A stretch of 17,966 nucleotides of DNA from Marinagarivorans sp. UBA5868 (GTDB taxonomy: Bacteria; Pseudomonadota; Gammaproteobacteria; Pseudomonadales; Cellvibrionaceae). Where the stretch lies: contig DJFQ01000006.1 in NCBI GenBank assembly GCA_002432095.1, positions 9,401 to 27,366 of the forward strand, written 5' to 3'. Made by a program: the position numbers and the translations under genes. The notes beneath the pieces were generated by a model that had not been told where the DNA came from, made no database searches, and worked only from the letters and a program-made list of their open reading frames with translations. Positions 1 to 7,415 of the stretch are shown here, one piece after another; the first letter of the stretch is position 1; each line of letters begins with the position of its first letter.

Positions 1-471
1 GAAGCGTCCGTGTTTCGCAAACTCACCGTTGCCGACAACATCATGGCAATCCTCGAAACCCGCGCCGATCTCAACCGCAAAAGCCGCCGCGAGGTGCTCG
101 ATCACCTGCTCCAGGAATTCCACGTCACCCATATCCGCAACAGTCTGGGCATGGCGTTATCGGGAGGTGAGCGCAGGCGGGTTGAAATCGCCCGCGCCAT
201 CGCCACCAATCCAGAATTTATTTTGCTCGACGAACCCTTTGCCGGGGTTGATCCGATCTCCGTCAACGATATCAAGACGATCGTGAGCCACTTGAAAAAA
301 CGCGGCCTCGGTGTGTTGATCACAGATCACAATGTCCGAGAAACCCTGGATATATGTGAAAAGGCCTATATTGTTAGCGAAGGCTATATCATCGCCGAGG
401 GTTCGCCGGAAACCGTGATGAACAATCCGAAAGTGCGCAAGGTTTATCTGGGCGAGAATTTCCGTCTCTAA
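1..471 (+). CDS. lptB: LPS export ABC transporter ATP-binding protein LptB (3' part)
   Basis: LptB is the cytoplasmic ATPase of the LptB2FGC complex, which extracts LPS from the inner membrane and drives it along the LptA bridge to the outer membrane. The window opens inside the gene: the frame is open from base 1 and leaves 156 residues, against about 240 in the whole protein. Visible parts are the [10 protein letters not shown] segment after the Q-loop region, the ABC signature LSGGERRR, the Walker B stretch [13 protein letters not shown] with its catalytic Glu, and the H-loop ITDHN. The Walker A motif lies outside the window. The GTG at base 10 is only an internal Val codon, because the preceding codons (Glu-Ala-Ser) also fit the family. 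lptB directly upstream of rpoN is a conserved gammaproteobacterial arrangement, normally preceded by lptC and lptA. Confidence 0.96.
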   Translation, partial: EASVFRKLTVADNIMAILETRADLNRKSRREVLDHLLQEFHVTHIRNSLGMALSGGERRRVEIARAIATNPEFILLDEPFAGVDPISVNDIKTIVSHLKKRGLGVLITDHNVRETLDICEKAYIVSEGYIIAEGSPETVMNNPKVRKVYLGENFRL

Positions 472-487
472 TCTGCTCAACCTAGCT

Positions 488-519
488 TTGGTGGGCGCCC
501 TGCTTGACAAGCCCACCAA
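488..519 (+). terminator. 9-bp perfect hairpin after lptB, possible weak terminator
   Basis: TTGGTGGGC (488-496) pairs perfectly with GCCCACCAA (511-519) around a 14-nt loop, 17 bases after the lptB stop. No U-tract follows, so it is not a textbook intrinsic terminator. It could instead attenuate read-through or stabilise the 3' end of the lptB mRNA. It lies just upstream of the candidate rpoN promoter. Confidence 0.45.
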
Positions 520-567
520 TATCGCCTTATCTGGCCCAAAGTTTGCTTTTAAAATGCGTGAAAATGA

Positions 568-596
568 TTGCTTGTCTCCGGGTGGATGACTAGAAT
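568..596 (+). promoter_or_regulatory. candidate sigma-70 promoter for rpoN
   Basis: TTGCTT (568-573) and TAGAAT (591-596) are separated by exactly 17 bp. The -10 matches the consensus at five of six positions and the -35 only at TTG. Transcription would start near 603, giving a leader of about 30 nt before the rpoN ATG. Together with the hairpin after lptB this suggests rpoN can be transcribed separately from the lpt genes. Judged by eye only. Confidence 0.5.
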
Positions 597-634
597 TAGG
601 GCATTCTTCTATCTGCCACGGCGAAGACTGACGC

Positions 635-2146
635 ATGAAGCAATCACTGCAACTCAAACTCGGCCAGCAGCTCACCATGACGCCGCAGCTGCAACAGGCC
701 ATCCGTCTATTGCAACTGTCGACCCTCGATCTTCAGACCGAAATTCAAGAAGCGTTGGAAACTAACCCCATGTTGGACGTTGCCGACGACGAGGCGACGT
801 CCGATTATTCCGGGGAAGGGCCGGAGCTGGATTTCGTAAATGGCAAGGAACTCACCAGCAAAGGCGAAGAAGTTACAACCAACTCGCGGGAAGATCATGA
901 GGACCACACTCCAGATGGCGAGTGGAGCAGTGAAATTCCCACCGAACTTGCCGTCGACACCAGCTGGGATGATGTTTATCAAAGTGCCCCCACCGGTACC
1001 GGACTGTCGCGACCGGAAAACGAAGATATGGACTTCGAATCCCGACGTGGCACCTCGGAATCCTTGCAAGACTATTTATCCTGGCAGCTTAATCTCACCC
1101 CCATGTCCGATCTGGATCGCTATGTCGCCGAGGCGATCATCGACGCGGTGGGATCCAGTGGTATGTTGGTGCAGTCGGTGGAGGATATCTGGGAGGGACT
1201 GACGAAGGATTTTCCTGAGCTCGAAATGGACGAGGTCATGGCGGTGTTACACCGCCTTCAACAGTTCGATCCACCCGGCGTCGTCAGCCAGGATCTCGCC
1301 GATTGCCTACTGATTCAGTTGCGCCAGCTTCCCAAAACGCTGCCTTCATACGACGTGGCGATGAATCTGGTGCAGCACTATCTACCGCTTTTGGGCTCGC
1401 GGGATTTCAAACAATTGATGCGCAAATTGCGGGTGAAGGAAACCGAGCTGCAAGAGGCAATTCGCATTATCCAAAGCCTCAATCCCCGCCCCGGCGAGCG
1501 TATCGGCGAGGACACTACGGAATATGTCGTACCCGACGTATTCGTAAAGAAAGAACACAACCGCTGGATGGTGCAACTCAACCCGGATATCGCGCCGAAA
1601 CTGCGGATCAACGCAGATTACGCCTCTCTGGTTCGCCGCGCCGACAGCAGCAACGACAACACTTTTTTGCGCGATAACCTGCAGGAGGCGCGCTGGTTCA
1701 TCAAAAGCCTGCAAAGCCGCAACGAAACCCTGTTAAAAGTGGCCACCTGCATCGTGGAACGCCAACAGGCTTTTCTTGATCACGGCCCCGAGGCGATGAA
1801 ACCTATGGTCCTGCACGACGTGGCAGAAATGGTGGAAATGCACGAGTCCACCATCTCTAGGGTGACCACGCAAAAATATATGCACACCCCCCAGGGCATT
1901 TTCGAACTCAAGTACTTTTTCTCCAGTCACGTCAGTACGGAATCCGGCGGCGAGTGTTCCTCCACAGCCATTCGCGCTATCATTAAAAAACTCGTGGCGG
2001 CGGAAAATCCACGCAAACCGTTGAGCGACTCCAAAATTACCGCCTTGCTCGAAGATCAGGGCATTCATGTTGCTCGGCGAACCATCGCCAAATATCGCGA
2101 GTCCCTGGGCATAGCGCCCTCAAACGAGCGCAAGCGGCTGGTTTGA
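635..2146 (+). CDS. rpoN: RNA polymerase sigma-54 factor RpoN
   Basis: This is the alternative sigma factor that directs RNA polymerase to -24/-12 promoters and needs AAA+ enhancer-binding activators. The 503 residues cover the full family layout. Region I (about 1-50) is rich in Gln and Leu and contacts activators. An acidic, poorly conserved region II spans about 51-140. The core-binding region runs from about 145 to 330. A helix-turn-helix lies near 392-416, and the RpoN box [10 protein letters not shown] at 480-489 recognises the -24 element. The start is ATG 635, which gives the canonical [13 protein letters not shown] opening; the Shine-Dalgarno is weak. ptsN follows after 74 bp, but the hpf gene usually found between them is absent. 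The reading frame is intact. Confidence 0.98.
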   Translation: MKQSLQLKLGQQLTMTPQLQQAIRLLQLSTLDLQTEIQEALETNPMLDVADDEATSDYSGEGPELDFVNGKELTSKGEEVTTNSREDHEDHTPDGEWSSEIPTELAVDTSWDDVYQSAPTGTGLSRPENEDMDFESRRGTSESLQDYLSWQLNLTPMSDLDRYVAEAIIDAVGSSGMLVQSVEDIWEGLTKDFPELEMDEVMAVLHRLQQFDPPGVVSQDLADCLLIQLRQLPKTLPSYDVAMNLVQHYLPLLGSRDFKQLMRKLRVKETELQEAIRIIQSLNPRPGERIGEDTTEYVVPDVFVKKEHNRWMVQLNPDIAPKLRINADYASLVRRADSSNDNTFLRDNLQEARWFIKSLQSRNETLLKVATCIVERQQAFLDHGPEAMKPMVLHDVAEMVEMHESTISRVTTQKYMHTPQGIFELKYFFSSHVSTESGGECSSTAIRAIIKKLVAAENPRKPLSDSKITALLEDQGIHVARRTIAKYRESLGIAPSNERKRLV

Positions 2147-2174
2147 TCCAGTCGCCATCGTCGTCAAATCAAAT

Positions 2175-2197
2175 GGGGCGAGCCGCAAGGCGTCCCC
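2175..2197 (+). other. small hairpin with GCAA loop between rpoN and ptsN
   Basis: GGGG (2175-2178) pairs with CCCC (2194-2197). Inside that, GCC (2182-2184) pairs with GGC (2189-2191) and closes a GCAA tetraloop of the stable GNRA class. A small CGA/GT internal loop separates the two stems. No U-run follows, so termination is unlikely. It occupies the 74-bp gap where hpf would normally be and ends 23 nt before the ptsN start, so it could affect mRNA stability or ptsN translation. Confidence 0.35.
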
Positions 2198-2220
2198 CGA
2201 AATGCGGTTGAAGTCCCTGT

Positions 2221-2676
2221 ATGCAAATAGAATCGCTCCTCACCCATCAACGCACCCTCTGTCACGTTACCTGTACCAGTAAGAAGCGCTCGCTGGAAGT
2301 TCTGGCGGCGCTAATTGCCGAAGGCAGTGACAACATAGACGCCGACGAGTTGTTTCAACAACTGGTCGCCAGGGAGCGTCTGGGTTCTACCGGCATCGGT
2401 GAAGGCATCGCCATTCCCCACTGCCGTTTCAAAACCGCCGGCGCCACTATAGGCGCACTCATGACATTGGCTAAGCCCATTGATTTCGACTCGGTGGATA
2501 GTCGCCCGGTGGATGTCATTTTTGCGATGCTGGTCCCTGAAAACGCGGAAAATGAGCATCTGCAAACCCTGGCCATGCTCGCCGAGCACTTGCAGAACCA
2601 GAACTTCGTGCAATCTCTGCGACGCGCCGAAACCGGTGACGATCTCTACCGCGCCGCCATCGAAGCGGAATACTGA
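2221..2676 (+). CDS. ptsN: nitrogen-PTS EIIA component PtsN (EIIA-Ntr)
   Basis: PtsN is the terminal phosphoacceptor of the PtsP-NPr-PtsN regulatory phosphorelay. It does not transport sugar; by protein contact it tunes potassium uptake, sensor kinases and nitrogen/carbon balance. The 151 residues form one EIIA type-2 domain. The phosphorylated residue is His67 in GIAIPHCRFK, and the SKKRSLEVLAALI helix near residue 20 is also typical. ATG 2221 is the first possible start, because an in-frame TGA lies 12 bases upstream. The Shine-Dalgarno is poor (GAAG). The gene ends 15 bp before rapZ and is probably co-transcribed with it. The partner NPr is encoded nearby; PtsP is not in the window. Confidence 0.97.
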   Translation: MQIESLLTHQRTLCHVTCTSKKRSLEVLAALIAEGSDNIDADELFQQLVARERLGSTGIGEGIAIPHCRFKTAGATIGALMTLAKPIDFDSVDSRPVDVIFAMLVPENAENEHLQTLAMLAEHLQNQNFVQSLRRAETGDDLYRAAIEAEY

Positions 2677-2691
2677 GCCGAGGATTGAAGC

Positions 2692-3564
2692 GTGGAATTT
2701 GTGGTGATCAGTGGCAGGTCCGGCTCGGGCAAGACCACCGCGCTTCAGCTTCTGGAAGACAGCGGTTTCATTTGCATCGACAACCTGCCTGTCAACCTTC
2801 TTCCCACGCTGATTACCGAGGTGTCGGAGGCTCCCAACAGCAGCTCCATGAAGTTTGCCGTCGGCATCGATGCCCGCAACGTCGGCGGTGACCTGAGCCG
2901 TTTTCCCGAAATATTGGAATGGGCGCTTCAGAAACAGAACGCGCATTTTACAGTGGTTTATCTCGACGCCAGCGATCAAGTCTTGATAAAGCGCTTCAGT
3001 GAAACCCGACGCAAACATCCCTTGTCCAACAAGACCACCGGCCTGCGAGAGGCAATCCGCTCTGAGAATACGATTCTTGATCCGGTGGCGCGGGTATCCG
3101 ATATCACCATCGACACCAGCAATCTGACCTTGCATGAACTGCGCACGGCGGTGAAGAAAAAGGTTGCCGGAGCCGAAGGCCAAGGGGTGGCGTTGATGTT
3201 CGAATCTTTCGGTTTCAAGTACGGCGTACCGGTGGATGCGGATTTTGTATTTGATGTGCGCAGCCTGCCAAACCCTTATTGGCAGCCAGAGCTGCGCGCG
3301 CATACAGGACTGCAAACGCCAGTAATGGATTTCCTCGGTTCGCAGCCGCAGGTCACGTCCATGTATGAAGATATTGTTCAGTTTTTGGAAAAATGGATTC
3401 CCAGCTTTGAGCAGAACAACCGCAGCTATTTAACTATCGCGATCGGCTGTACTGGTGGCATGCATCGATCGGTCTATCTTGCAGACAAGCTGAGCGCGCA
3501 TTTCCAGAAGCTGTACCCGAATGTGCAAACCCGCCACCGTCAGCTGACGCAGACGTCACCCTGA
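2692..3564 (+). CDS. rapZ: RNase adapter / nucleotide-binding protein RapZ
   Basis: In enteric bacteria RapZ senses glucosamine-6-phosphate and delivers the sRNA GlmZ to RNase E, controlling GlmS. Outside enterics the sRNA partners are usually unknown, so only the protein family is certain here. The 290 residues match the family length. The N-terminal P-loop is GRSGSGKTTAL (residues 8-18). The C-terminal domain carries FESFGFKYGVPVDADFVFDVR and the GCTGGMHRSVY loop (252-262), which corresponds to the ligand-binding loop of E. coli RapZ. Met257 sits where E. coli has Lys. The start is GTG 2692, with GAGG eight bases upstream; no in-frame ATG gives a full P-loop domain. It lies between ptsN and npr, as in most relatives. 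Confidence 0.96.
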   Translation: MEFVVISGRSGSGKTTALQLLEDSGFICIDNLPVNLLPTLITEVSEAPNSSSMKFAVGIDARNVGGDLSRFPEILEWALQKQNAHFTVVYLDASDQVLIKRFSETRRKHPLSNKTTGLREAIRSENTILDPVARVSDITIDTSNLTLHELRTAVKKKVAGAEGQGVALMFESFGFKYGVPVDADFVFDVRSLPNPYWQPELRAHTGLQTPVMDFLGSQPQVTSMYEDIVQFLEKWIPSFEQNNRSYLTIAIGCTGGMHRSVYLADKLSAHFQKLYPNVQTRHRQLTQTSP

Positions 3565-3571
3565 CTCTGGC

Positions 3572-3591
3572 GCGACTCTGATAAGAGTCGC
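3572..3591 (+). other. perfect 8-bp hairpin between rapZ and npr
   Basis: GCGACTCT (3572-3579) pairs with AGAGTCGC (3584-3591) around a GATA loop, starting eight bases after the rapZ stop. No U-run follows, so intrinsic termination is unlikely. It could protect the 3' end of the ptsN-rapZ message or be an RNase processing site that sets NPr levels apart from PtsN. The inverted repeat is plain in the sequence; the role is inference. Confidence 0.5.
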
Positions 3592-3625
3592 ATGGCATAA
3601 CAATAACGAACATCGGCAACAGCAC

Positions 3626-3895
3626 ATGATTTCCAAACAGGTCGTGATCTCCAATAAACTGGGACTCCACGCCAGGGCGGCCACTAAGTTCGCCAATCTG
3701 TGTGGTCGCTATGCCTGCAAGATGCAGGTGTGTTGCAACGGCAAGACAATTGACGGCAAAAGCATTATGTCGTTAATGCTTTTGGCCGCTTCCAAAGGGA
3801 CCACCATCGAGGTAATGGCGGACGGCCACGACGCGGAAGAGGCTGTCGCCGCTCTGTTGGCGCTGATTGAGGACAAGTTCGGCGAAGGGGAATAG
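3626..3895 (+). CDS. npr: phosphocarrier protein NPr (HPr family)
   Basis: NPr passes phosphate from PtsP (EI-Ntr) to PtsN in the nitrogen-PTS relay. The 89 residues match the HPr fold. The active-site histidine is His15 in GLHARAA, and Ser46 in GKSIMSLM is at the HPr regulatory serine position. Phosphorylation of that serine would need an HprK kinase, which the window does not contain. Cys-rich stretches (LCGRYACKMQVCC) are somewhat unusual but lie outside the active site. ATG 3626 has only a weak ribosome-binding site. The gene is also called ptsO in pseudomonads. It is followed after 68 bp by mgtE on the same strand. Confidence 0.96.
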   Translation: MISKQVVISNKLGLHARAATKFANLCGRYACKMQVCCNGKTIDGKSIMSLMLLAASKGTTIEVMADGHDAEEAVAALLALIEDKFGEGE

Positions 3896-3963
3896 TCGGC
3901 ACGTCGACCCTCTATCAGACTTGCACACAGCGCCCTACGGCATTCCGACCGGAGAATCCCCTA

Positions 3964-5334
3964 ATGCCCAAAACCCCATCCGGCACTGAGCAGCGCAGCT
4001 CCCCAGGTCAAGCGCTCGACAGCATTCATCAATGGCTGGAGAGCGGCACCCGACGTCAATTGCGGCTATCGTTGAACGCCCTCGCCCCGGTAGAAATTGC
4101 CCGCCTGATTGAAGCCAGTCCACCACCTTCCCGCCGCATTTTATGGGAGCTTATCGACCGGGAAAGCGCCGGCGAGGTGATGGAAGAACTGCCTTTCGAA
4201 ATCCAAAACTCTTTTCTGCGAGGCATGAACACCCAGGATCTGGTACAGCTCACGGAAGGGCTCGACCCCGATGACATAGCCGATATTTTGCAAAATCTGC
4301 CGGAGCAAGTGACCAGCGAAGTACTCCAGGCCATGAGCGCGCGGGACCGGGAGCGGGTCGCCAGCATTCTCGGATACGCTGAAGACACCGCCGGCGGGCT
4401 GACCAATACGGATGTGATCACTGTGCGCCCCCGCTTCTCGCTTGATGTGGTGCTCCGCTATTTGCGCCGTCACAGCGAGCTACCGCCGTCGACCGACAAT
4501 CTTTACGTCGTCAATAAGCAGGACGAATATCTGGGCACCCTGCCGATTGCCAAGCTGCTGACCACCGACCCCGCGGTGACGGTCCGCGAAGTCATGGTGA
4601 CAGATTTGGAACCCATTCCAGACCATTTGTCCGAAGAGGAAGTCGCCAAGCTGTTCGAGCAGCACGACTGGGTTTCCGCGCCAGTGGTGGATGAAGCCGG
4701 CAAACTGATCGGCCGCATTACGATTGACGACGTGGTGGATGTGATCCGCGAAAATGCCGACCACTCATTGATGAGCCTCGCCGGCCTCGACGACGAAGAA
4801 GATACCTTCGCTACGGTATTTCGCACCGCACCGCGGCGGGCTATATGGCTGGGAGTTAACTTGCTGGCCGCGCTGTGTGCTGCCAATGTGGTGAATCTGT
4901 TTCAGGACACTATCGAAAAAGTAGTGGCGCTGGCGGTGCTTATGCCCATAGTCGCGAGCATGGGAGGAGTAGCCGGTTCGCAGACGCTGACGGTAGTCAT
5001 CCGTGGTATCAGTCTGGGACAGATCGGCCGTGGCAACCTGCGCTGGTTGCTGTCGCGAGAATGTTGGGTGGGTTTAATCAACGGCACCATCTGGGCGTCG
5101 GTCATGGCGCTCATCGCCGGCGTCTGGTTTAACGATTCCACCATCGCCTTAATTATCGGTGTCGCCATGGTAATCAACCTGTTGACCGCGGCGTTTGCCG
5201 GCGCGTTGCTGCCGGTATTGCTCAAAACCTGTCGGATTGATCCGGCGCTGGCGGGCGGGGTCACTTTAACCACTGTCACGGATGTTGTAGGCTTCTTCGC
5301 CTTTTTAGGGCTGGCCACCTACTTTTTGGGCTGA
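3964..5334 (+). CDS. mgtE: magnesium transporter MgtE
   Basis: MgtE is an inner-membrane, Mg2+-gated Mg2+ channel that works as a homodimer; its cytosolic domains close the pore when internal Mg2+ is high. The 456 residues show the full order: an acidic helical N-domain (about 35-135), two CBS domains (about 145-200 and 205-262), a plug-like linker, and five predicted membrane helices from about 292 to the end. Family signatures are PIVASMGGVAGSQTLTV and PALAGGVTLTTVTDVVGFF. Asp440 in the latter matches the pore aspartate known from Thermus MgtE. ATG 3964 has GGAG nine bases upstream. The leader is only 68 bp and shows no Mg2+ riboswitch. The stop codon lies at the edge of a tandem repeat array. 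Confidence 0.97.
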   Translation: MPKTPSGTEQRSSPGQALDSIHQWLESGTRRQLRLSLNALAPVEIARLIEASPPPSRRILWELIDRESAGEVMEELPFEIQNSFLRGMNTQDLVQLTEGLDPDDIADILQNLPEQVTSEVLQAMSARDRERVASILGYAEDTAGGLTNTDVITVRPRFSLDVVLRYLRRHSELPPSTDNLYVVNKQDEYLGTLPIAKLLTTDPAVTVREVMVTDLEPIPDHLSEEEVAKLFEQHDWVSAPVVDEAGKLIGRITIDDVVDVIRENADHSLMSLAGLDDEEDTFATVFRTAPRRAIWLGVNLLAALCAANVVNLFQDTIEKVVALAVLMPIVASMGGVAGSQTLTVVIRGISLGQIGRGNLRWLLSRECWVGLINGTIWASVMALIAGVWFNDSTIALIIGVAMVINLLTAAFAGALLPVLLKTCRIDPALAGGVTLTTVTDVVGFFAFLGLATYFLG

Positions 5335-5336
5335 GG

Positions 5337-5423
5337 CTTCAGCTTTTGGGCTTGGGGGCTTCCGCTTTGTGGCTTAGGCTTGCTTCCGCTTTGTGGCTGA
5401 GGGCCTCAGCTTTTGAGCTTAGG
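5337..5423 (+). repeat. degenerate 21-bp tandem repeat, four units, at the mgtE 3' end
   Basis: Four units follow the mgtE stop: 5337-5357, 5358-5378, 5379-5402 (24 bp, with a 3-bp insertion) and 5403-5423. Each has a (G)CTTC-M-GCTTT core, then TKKGGCTT or similar, and ends near AGG. The middle units share an exact 17-bp repeat, GCTTCCGCTTTGTGGCT, at 5358-5374 and 5382-5398. The last coding bases of mgtE (5322-5336, CTTTTTGGGCTGAGG) look like a partial fifth unit, so the array may have grown by slippage or duplication from the gene end. Function unknown. Confidence 0.75.
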
Positions 5424-5438
5424 GCATATCCTTTTTTT
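5404..5438 (+). terminator. possible terminator for mgtE
   Basis: CCT-C-AGCT (5404-5411) can pair with AGCT-T-AGG (5416-5423) around a TTTG loop with one mismatch. A run of seven T follows at 5432-5438. The 8-nt gap between stem and T-run makes it a weak candidate. The stem is formed by the last unit of the tandem repeat. Confidence 0.35.
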
Positions 5439-5495
5439 GGCCGACGGCACCGCCAATGCCTTTGAGCCGTATTTCCGCAGAACCGGTATATATCC

Positions 5496-6026
5496 ATGAA
5501 AGAATTTAATCAGAGTTCGCAGGACGGCGAAGAGGACGAGTACGTCAGCAAAACACGGATGAAGAAGGAGGCTCAAGCCCTGCAGGAGCTGGCCGTCCAT
5601 CTGACAACACTAAAGGCGGAACAGCTGGCGCAAGTGCCGCTGAGCGCCGATATGCTGCGCGCAGTGGAGGAAACCAAGAACATCAAAAAGAATGAGGCGC
5701 TCCGACGCCACTATCAGTTTTTGGGCAAAGTAATGCGCAGCGAAGATCATGAGGCTATCTACGCCGCTGTGGCCGGCATGAAGGAGGAGCAGGACCGCAT
5801 GGCGCGCCTGTTTCATGTGATGGAACAATGGCGGAATGAGCTGATCTCTGGCGAGCAGGACGTACTGGAGCGCTTCATCGATGAATTTCCCCAGACTGAT
5901 CGCCAACAGCTGCGCTACTTGGTGCGCAGTGCCAAAGGCGCTGTAGGCAGCCAACAGGCCGCCGCTCACGCACGTAAGTTATTTCGCTTCATCCGCGATG
6001 CGATGGCAGGCCGCGACGCTGATTGA
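5496..6026 (+). CDS. darP: ribosome biogenesis factor DarP (YjgA)
   Basis: DarP (formerly YjgA, DUF615) binds pre-50S particles and helps late assembly near the peptidyl-transferase centre. The 176 residues match the family (E. coli 183). An acidic N-terminus (DGEEDEYVSK) is followed by a helical, charged core with KKEAQALQEL, VPLSADMLRAVEE and RRHYQFLGKVMR. A second helical half, with ERFIDEFPQTDRQQLRYLVR, runs to the end. ATG 5496 is used; the Shine-Dalgarno is weak. In Pseudomonas this gene lies between pmbA and tldD. Here neither flanks it: mgtE is upstream and the TraF_2 gene downstream. Confidence 0.96.
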   Translation: MKEFNQSSQDGEEDEYVSKTRMKKEAQALQELAVHLTTLKAEQLAQVPLSADMLRAVEETKNIKKNEALRRHYQFLGKVMRSEDHEAIYAAVAGMKEEQDRMARLFHVMEQWRNELISGEQDVLERFIDEFPQTDRQQLRYLVRSAKGAVGSQQAAAHARKLFRFIRDAMAGRDAD

Positions 6027-6065
6027 GCCCAGGTTTCCGCTTCTGCCACCCCGGGCGCATTTTTG

Positions 6066-6086
6066 CTGGGTGCATCGCACCCGCAG
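6066..6086 (+). other. hairpin between darP and the TraF_2 gene
   Basis: GGGTGC (6068-6073) pairs perfectly with GCACCC (6077-6082) around an ATC loop. CT (6066-6067) can pair with AG (6085-6086) across a 2-base bulge. There is no U-tract on the plus strand. It may mark the darP 3' end or lie in the leader of the next gene. The rest of this 114-bp gap shows only a weak CATAAT (6105-6110) without a matching -35. Confidence 0.35.
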
Positions 6087-6140
6087 AGCGGTCGCCGCAG
6101 TTACCATAATCTTTCTAATTGCCGGCAATAGGAGCAAATC

Positions 6141-7415
6141 GTGAATACCACCCACATCAATGCTCTGACCATCGGCCTACTGCTGACGGGAATCAGCAGT
6201 CATACCACCGCAGACAGTTACGGTATTTTCGACGCCCGCGGCCTTGCGCTCGGAGGTACTGGCGTCGCCCTCGGCAATGTCGACACCGGGCACTTTTACA
6301 ACCCGGCACTGACGGCATTTCATCAAGGCCATGAAGACCGTACTCGCGACGGCTCCCACAGTTTTCACACGGTTCTGGCAGCCTTGTCGGATGGCGCACG
6401 CACCGCGGCGGACGTCATTGCGGATGACCTTGAGGGTCGCCTCAGTGCCGCTATCGACAGTCTTAATGAAGTGCCCACGCCCGGAGCTGCGCGCGCCGGC
6501 ATCAACGCCGCGCAGGAGCTGGACGACGCCATGCGCCATCTGGACGGAAAAAATGTGAATGCCGACGGCTATCTGGGCTACAGCATCAGCTTGCCGGGGG
6601 ACAGTGAAGGCGGCGCATTTTTTGTAGGCTCGAGATTTATTGGCCGGGGCATCTCCGACATTAATAGCGCAGACTTTGAACTGCTTCAGGATTACGTTGA
6701 AGCTTTGGAATTTGTCGAAAGCGGCGGCACCGCCGGCGAAGAGCATCCAGAGCTTCGCGATGCCGAAGGCCGTTTCATCGACCCCAGCTTTCGTATCCAA
6801 TCATCAGCCGCCGGCACTGGGTTACTGTTATCGGAACTCGGTGTTTCTGCGGCCAAGCAGTACACCCTTTGGGGCCAGAGCGTGGCTTTTGGCCTTGCGC
6901 CGAAAGTTGTCTATTTGCGCATCTTTGATGAGGATTGGCGGGTGGTGGACGGAGAGTTTGCCAGCATCGGCGAAAACCGTACGGAGTTTTATTTCAATCT
7001 GGATTTGGGCACTGCTGTGACGCTGGCAGATCATTGGCGGGTGGCTCTGGCGGTAAAGGATTTGCGCAGCAAAACCATCACGACAGACATTGGCGACCGC
7101 ATTGAGTTACAACCGCGCTCACGCCTTGGCCTCGCCTATATCAGCGAAACCCTTGATGTGGGGGTGGATGCAGAGCTGGACAAAACACCCGCCTTGCAGG
7201 GCATCAGCACCCGACAGGACATAAGCCTGGGCATGGAATACCGGCTTTCATCGCTGGCATTGCGTTTGGGTTATCGGCATGACCTAGAAGGCTCTGTGGG
7301 CGATCAATTCAGCGCCGGGCTGGGCTGGCGTGTCAGTCGGTTGTTAATGGACGTATCCTACATCCAAGGCGACGGTGGTGAGGGTGCAGGGCTGCGTTTG
7401 GGCTGGAGCTATTAA
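6141..7415 (+). CDS. TraF_2-family predicted outer-membrane beta-barrel protein
   Basis: The protein has 424 residues. Residues 1-24 look like a signal peptide (hydrophobic ALTIGLLLTG core, cleavage near TTA/DS) but have no Lys or Arg at the start. Next comes the FadL/PorV-like motif FDARGLALGGTGVALGN (about 30-46) with YNPALTAF soon after. A helical, Ala-rich insert follows (about 76-137). The remainder is alternating beta-strand sequence ending in GWSY, with the aromatic C-terminal residue typical of BAM substrates. This is the family many databases label conjugal transfer protein TraF (TraF_2), but no conjugation gene is nearby, so that name should not be taken literally. Transport of a hydrophobic compound or a structural role is possible but unproven. 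GTG 6141 has GGAG six bases upstream. The gene converges on nit with a 22-bp gap. Confidence 0.8.
   Translation: MNTTHINALTIGLLLTGISSHTTADSYGIFDARGLALGGTGVALGNVDTGHFYNPALTAFHQGHEDRTRDGSHSFHTVLAALSDGARTAADVIADDLEGRLSAAIDSLNEVPTPGAARAGINAAQELDDAMRHLDGKNVNADGYLGYSISLPGDSEGGAFFVGSRFIGRGISDINSADFELLQDYVEALEFVESGGTAGEEHPELRDAEGRFIDPSFRIQSSAAGTGLLLSELGVSAAKQYTLWGQSVAFGLAPKVVYLRIFDEDWRVVDGEFASIGENRTEFYFNLDLGTAVTLADHWRVALAVKDLRSKTITTDIGDRIELQPRSRLGLAYISETLDVGVDAELDKTPALQGISTRQDISLGMEYRLSSLALRLGYRHDLEGSVGDQFSAGLGWRVSRLLMDVSYIQGDGGEGAGLRLGWSY

Noticed and set aside
2311..3315. A 334-codon open frame on the minus strand opposite ptsN and rapZ
   Set aside because: It lies antisense to two certain genes, has no recognisable domain and has low-complexity, shadow-like composition. 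GC-rich coding DNA commonly gives such frames.
3896..3963. Mg2+ riboswitch before mgtE
   Set aside because: The gap of 68 bp is far shorter than known Mg2+-sensing leaders and shows no extended paired structure.
5462..5492. TTGAGC and TATATA as a promoter for darP
   Set aside because: The spacer is 19 bp and the transcript would begin at or just past the ATG at 5496, so it would work only for a leaderless message.
6141..7415. Conjugative element suggested by the TraF family name
   Set aside because: The family named TraF_2 is a barrel-like family unrelated to the thioredoxin-like TraF. No relaxase, pilus or type IV secretion gene lies nearby.
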